Positions 23,466 to 26,791 of a DNA stretch of 26,791 nucleotides are shown here, in pieces (the stretch's first letter is position 1; each line of letters opens with the position of its first letter). The position numbers and the translations under genes are program-made. Below the pieces are notes generated by a model. It searched no databases. It was not told the origin of the DNA and saw nothing but the letters and a program-made list of their open reading frames with translations. The stretch covers positions 1 through 26,791 of the forward strand of contig JAFXHP010000069.1 of NCBI GenBank assembly GCA_017536285.1. The letters run 5' to 3'. Origin of the DNA: Clostridia bacterium (GTDB lineage: Bacteria > Bacillota_A > Clostridia > UMGS1883 > HGM11501).

Positions 23466-23731
23466 ACATAATAATCCGCGATACCACCTCAGTTTACAGG
23501 TTCCTCACGGCAACCTGCCTCATTGAGTAAAACAAAAAAACCGTACTTCCGTGCTACTCACTCGCTTTAACGGGCGAAACCCGTCGGGACTTACTTAATT
23601 CTTTCCCGCAGCTCCCGGACCGTATTCAGTAAACCTTCAGATTACGGCTTGCACCAACCGCCGCTTCTCTTGACTCCTAAGGAAAACCTACTTGCTTCCG
23701 TTCACAGCCTTTAGCATACCCATTTATGCTT
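23430..23731 (-). promoter_or_regulatory. T-box riboswitch (tRNA-sensing antitermination leader)
   Basis: On the minus strand: a kink-turn-like GUGA, then the specifier loop with AGTA (23692-23689) on the 5' side and GAATACGG (23627-23620) on the 3' side; the Stem I tip GGTTGGTGCAA (23659-23649); a stem III hairpin (ACGGG/CCCGT); and the T-box sequence AGGTGGTATCGCGG (23489-23476), followed by the CGTCCTC that closes the antiterminator and then the terminator. The base after TGG is T, which fits a tRNA with discriminator A. The specifier reads UAC (Tyr, 23624-23622) if aligned from the 3' side of the loop, or ACG (Thr) if aligned from the 5' side; UAC is preferred. Uncharged tRNA would switch on the symporter and ligase genes. 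Confidence 0.93.
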
Positions 23732-23737
23732 ACAGGC

Positions 23738-23766
23738 ATTTTAGCACACTAAAGTGAAAAAGTCAA
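23738..23766 (-). promoter_or_regulatory. Promoter of the T-box transcript
   Basis: TTGACT (23766-23761), a 17-base spacer and TAAAAT (23743-23738) on the minus strand, starting 15 bases after the prfA stop codon. Predicted start near 23731. No clear terminator for prfA lies before it, so some read-through is possible. Confidence 0.75.
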
Positions 23767-23780
23767 TACCTATTTTTATT

Positions 23781-24845
23781 TTATTGCTCTTTTAATTTTT
23801 CGCTTTGATAGTGAAGGGTAAGTGCTGAAATAAGTTCGTCTAAATCGCCGTTCATAATGGCATCAATTTTGTGAAGGGTAAGACCGATTCTGTGGTCCGA
23901 CACTCTTCCCTGGGGGAAGTTATAGGTTCTTATTCTCTCACTTCTGTCACCTGTTCCGACCTGACTCTTACGCTCGGATGCCACCTTTTCGTGCTGCTGA
24001 GACTGCATAAGCTCATAAAGACGGGAACGGAGAATTTTCATACCCTTATCCTTGTTTTTATGCTGGCTCTTTTCGTCCTGACAGCTTACCACAAGTCCTG
24101 TGGGGATGTGAGTGATACGAACCGCACTGTCTGTCGTATTAACGCACTGACCGCCGGGGCCGCCCGCACGGAAAACGTCAATTCTTAAATCATTGGGGTT
24201 TATTTCAACCTCCACCTCTTCAACTTCGGGAAGCACCGCAACGGTTACGGTTGAAGTGTGAATTCTTCCCTGGGATTCGGTGTCCGGAACTCTCTGCACT
24301 CTGTGAACTCCGCTTTCGTACTTAAGAGTACTATATGCCCCCTGACCTATTATCATAAAAGAAATTTCTTTTATTCCGCCAAGTCCTGTTTCGTTGGTAT
24401 TCATTACGTCAATTTTCCATCTTCTGGATTCTGTAAACATGGAATACATTCTGAAAAGGTTTGCCGCAAAAAGTGCCGCTTCATCGCCGCCTGCTCCGCC
24501 TCTTATTTCCATAATTACATTTTTATCGTCATTGGGATCTTTCGGGAGCATCAATATTTTAAGTTCTTCCTCACAAATCGATGCCGCATCAAGGCATTCA
24601 TCAAGCTCCATTTTTGCAAGCTCATGCAGTTCCTTTGCCGAAGAGTCTTCCAAAATCATCTTTGCTTCTTCAATGGATTCTTTGTATTTTTTATACTCTC
24701 TGTATTTTTCCACAATAGGAGTCATGTCGGCATGCTCCTTGCAAAGCTTGCTCCACTCTGATCTATCCTCCATTACGGAAACATCACTTATACTTTTCGT
24801 AAGCTCTTCATAGCGTTCTTCAATAAAAGCCAATTTTTCAAACAT
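23781..24845 (-). CDS. prfA: Peptide chain release factor 1
   Basis: A 354-residue class I release factor. It has the RF1-type codon-reading motif P-D-T (187-189, in [17 protein letters not shown]2 would have SPF) and the catalytic GGQ (231-233, in [15 protein letters not shown]); the residue after GGQ is Cys, where His or Ser is more usual. Further family stretches are [24 protein letters not shown] and [32 protein letters not shown]1 ends translation at UAA and UAG. The start ATG 24845 has GGGAGAT upstream. It is a monocistronic unit with its own promoter; the usual methylase partner (prmC) is not adjacent. Its presence argues that UAG is a genuine stop codon in this organism. Confidence 0.97.
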   Translation of the reverse strand: MFEKLAFIEERYEELTKSISDVSVMEDRSEWSKLCKEHADMTPIVEKYREYKKYKESIEEAKMILEDSSAKELHELAKMELDECLDAASICEEELKILMLPKDPNDDKNVIMEIRGGAGGDEAALFAANLFRMYSMFTESRRWKIDVMNTNETGLGGIKEISFMIIGQGAYSTLKYESGVHRVQRVPDTESQGRIHTSTVTVAVLPEVEEVEVEINPNDLRIDVFRAGGPGGQCVNTTDSAVRITHIPTGLVVSCQDEKSQHKNKDKGMKILRSRLYELMQSQQHEKVASERKSQVGTGDRSERIRTYNFPQGRVSDHRIGLTLHKIDAIMNGDLDELISALTLHYQSEKLKEQ

Positions 24846-24884
24846 TTTTAAAAATCTCCCATACATTGCTTTTTACATTTTTTT

Positions 24885-24913
24885 ATTATAACAATTTTTC
24901 TACCTTTCGTCAA
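24885..24913 (-). promoter_or_regulatory. Promoter of prfA
   Basis: TTGACG (24913-24908), a 17-base spacer and TATAAT (24890-24885) on the minus strand, about 40 bases before the start codon. Confidence 0.8.
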
Positions 24914-24942
24914 CAAATATGAATAAAAAAATATTTCTACAA

Positions 24943-24948
24943 TATACT
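24943..24948 (+). promoter_or_regulatory. Possible -10 box of the small lipoprotein gene
   Basis: TATACT at 24943-24948 lies 24 bases before the TTG start. The -35 region is poor (ATGAAT at 24919-24924 with an 18-base spacer), so the promoter is weak or activated. It is back-to-back with the prfA promoter. Confidence 0.4.
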
Positions 24949-24972
24949 ATGGAAAGAAAGGAGGTTTTTATT

Positions 24973-25245
24973 TTGAAAAAACTTATTTCTATTTTACTGA
25001 CAGTATCCCTTCTGTTTATCATCGCAGCCTGCGGTATGCCCGACGGAAACAGTCCCGGGGTGAGCGATGACATCGAAAACGGTGCCAATGATATAATTGA
25101 CGAAACCGAAGATATGGCAGACGATATGATTGATGATACAAAGGATTTTGCAGACGATATGACAAACGGCACCGATGATACACCTGCCGAAATGCCAGAT
25201 GACACAATAGACGGCACCATGGAAGATACCGAAACAGTACAGTAA
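24973..25245 (+). CDS. Small acidic lipoprotein of unknown function
   Basis: A 90-residue protein beginning at TTG 24973, chosen because AAAGGAGG (24957-24964) is 8 bases upstream and because the protein then opens with a clean lipoprotein signal, MKKLISILLTVSLLFIIAAC, with C20 as the lipid-bearing residue. The mature 70 residues are extremely rich in Asp and Glu and low in complexity, with repeated units such as MADDMIDDTKDFADDM, Met and Ile recurring at 3-4 residue steps; they contain no Cys other than C20 and almost no aromatic residues. It may be a metal- or cation-binding surface tether, or an unstructured spacer; I do not recognise a family. It is alone between prfA and tyrS, with its own terminator. 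Confidence 0.78.
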   Translation: MKKLISILLTVSLLFIIAACGMPDGNSPGVSDDIENGANDIIDETEDMADDMIDDTKDFADDMTNGTDDTPAEMPDDTIDGTMEDTETVQ

Positions 25246-25281
25246 AAAAACGGATGCGGCTTTAGCCTCATCCGTTTTTTT
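25244..25281. terminator. Terminator after the small lipoprotein gene
   Basis: ACGGATG-C-GGCT pairs with AGCC-T-CATCCGT (one mismatch), flanked by seven A residues on the left and seven T residues on the right. The first A of the tract belongs to the stop codon. Confidence 0.9.
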
Positions 25282-25327
25282 ATTAAAACCTTGACGTATC
25301 ACAAGCTTTATTCCGTATAAATTATAC

Positions 25328-25356
25328 TTGCAATAAAAGGAAAACCGTGGTATAAT
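25328..25356 (+). promoter_or_regulatory. Promoter of tyrS
   Basis: TTGCAA (25328-25333), a 17-base spacer and TATAAT (25351-25356) preceded by TGG (extended -10). The predicted leader is only about 34 bases, too short for a T-box. A second, poorer pair starts with TTGACG at 25290. Confidence 0.75.
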
Positions 25357-25396
25357 ATAGTTTCAGAAATTATAATCCCGAAAGGATGAATATATA

Positions 25397-26791
<1,395 letters not shown>

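Noticed and set aside
24258..24761. A long plus-strand open frame of 167 codons
   Set aside because: It lies wholly antisense to prfA, has no ribosome binding site and shows no recognisable domain; prfA motifs explain this stretch.
25283..25396. A T-box upstream of tyrS
   Set aside because: The promoter at 25328-25356 leaves a leader of about 34 bases, and no T-box motif or terminator hairpin is present.

Overview
The window looks like chromosomal DNA of a low-to-moderate GC, Gram-positive anaerobe of the class Clostridia, probably gut-associated. The basis is a T-box tRNA-sensing leader, strong AGGAGG-type ribosome binding sites, several TTG starts, two short lipoprotein signal peptides (C at residue 20), sigma-A promoters with 16-17 bp spacers, and secreted proteins ending in copper-amine-oxidase-N 'stalk' domains. 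No mobile element, CRISPR array, tRNA or rRNA gene is visible. I found no gap above 300 bases that lacks a feature; the only long one (23378-23780) holds the T-box leader.

Layout. (1) 1-2828: the 5' part of a neutral-ceramidase-like gene (-), a divergent AraC regulator (+), and a MATE exporter (-) that converges on the regulator and shares its terminator. (2) 2842-8045: a three-gene oxidoreductase operon (-; zinc-less MDR dehydrogenase, Gfo/Idh/MocA dehydrogenase, PIG3-type quinone reductase), expressed from a promoter that overlaps back-to-back with that of an AraC regulator (+). The regulator is followed by a fucO-like lactaldehyde reductase whose ribosome binding site and start lie inside a hairpin. 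This looks like a locus for sugar or sugar-derivative oxidation and reduction. (3) 8047-13928: a two-gene secreted operon (-; GH99/WbsX-like glycosidase candidate with CBM9-like and stalk domains, then a protein with three discoidin-like domains and a stalk domain), divergent from a third AraC regulator. (4) 13927-18925: a BMP-type (NupNOPQ-like) nucleoside ABC importer. The lipoprotein gene forms its own terminated unit; the ATPase and two permeases have a separate promoter, and the first permease carries an in-frame TAG. (5) 19013-20045: a cysteine-synthase-family gene with its own promoter and terminator. (6) 20056-23766: a T-box leader controlling a sodium:solute symporter and an acyl-CoA ligase. 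(7) 23781-26791: prfA (-), then divergent genes for a tiny acidic lipoprotein, tyrS and the start of galE.

Most notable: the T-box placed in front of a symporter/acyl-CoA ligase pair rather than a tRNA synthetase, with a tentative Tyr (UAC) specifier; the fucO translation-start hairpin; the overlapping divergent promoters with a repeated decamer; the GH99-like/discoidin secreted pair; and the amber codon inside the permease when none of the other 20 complete genes ends in TAG. All functional assignments are by reading motifs; no database search was run.
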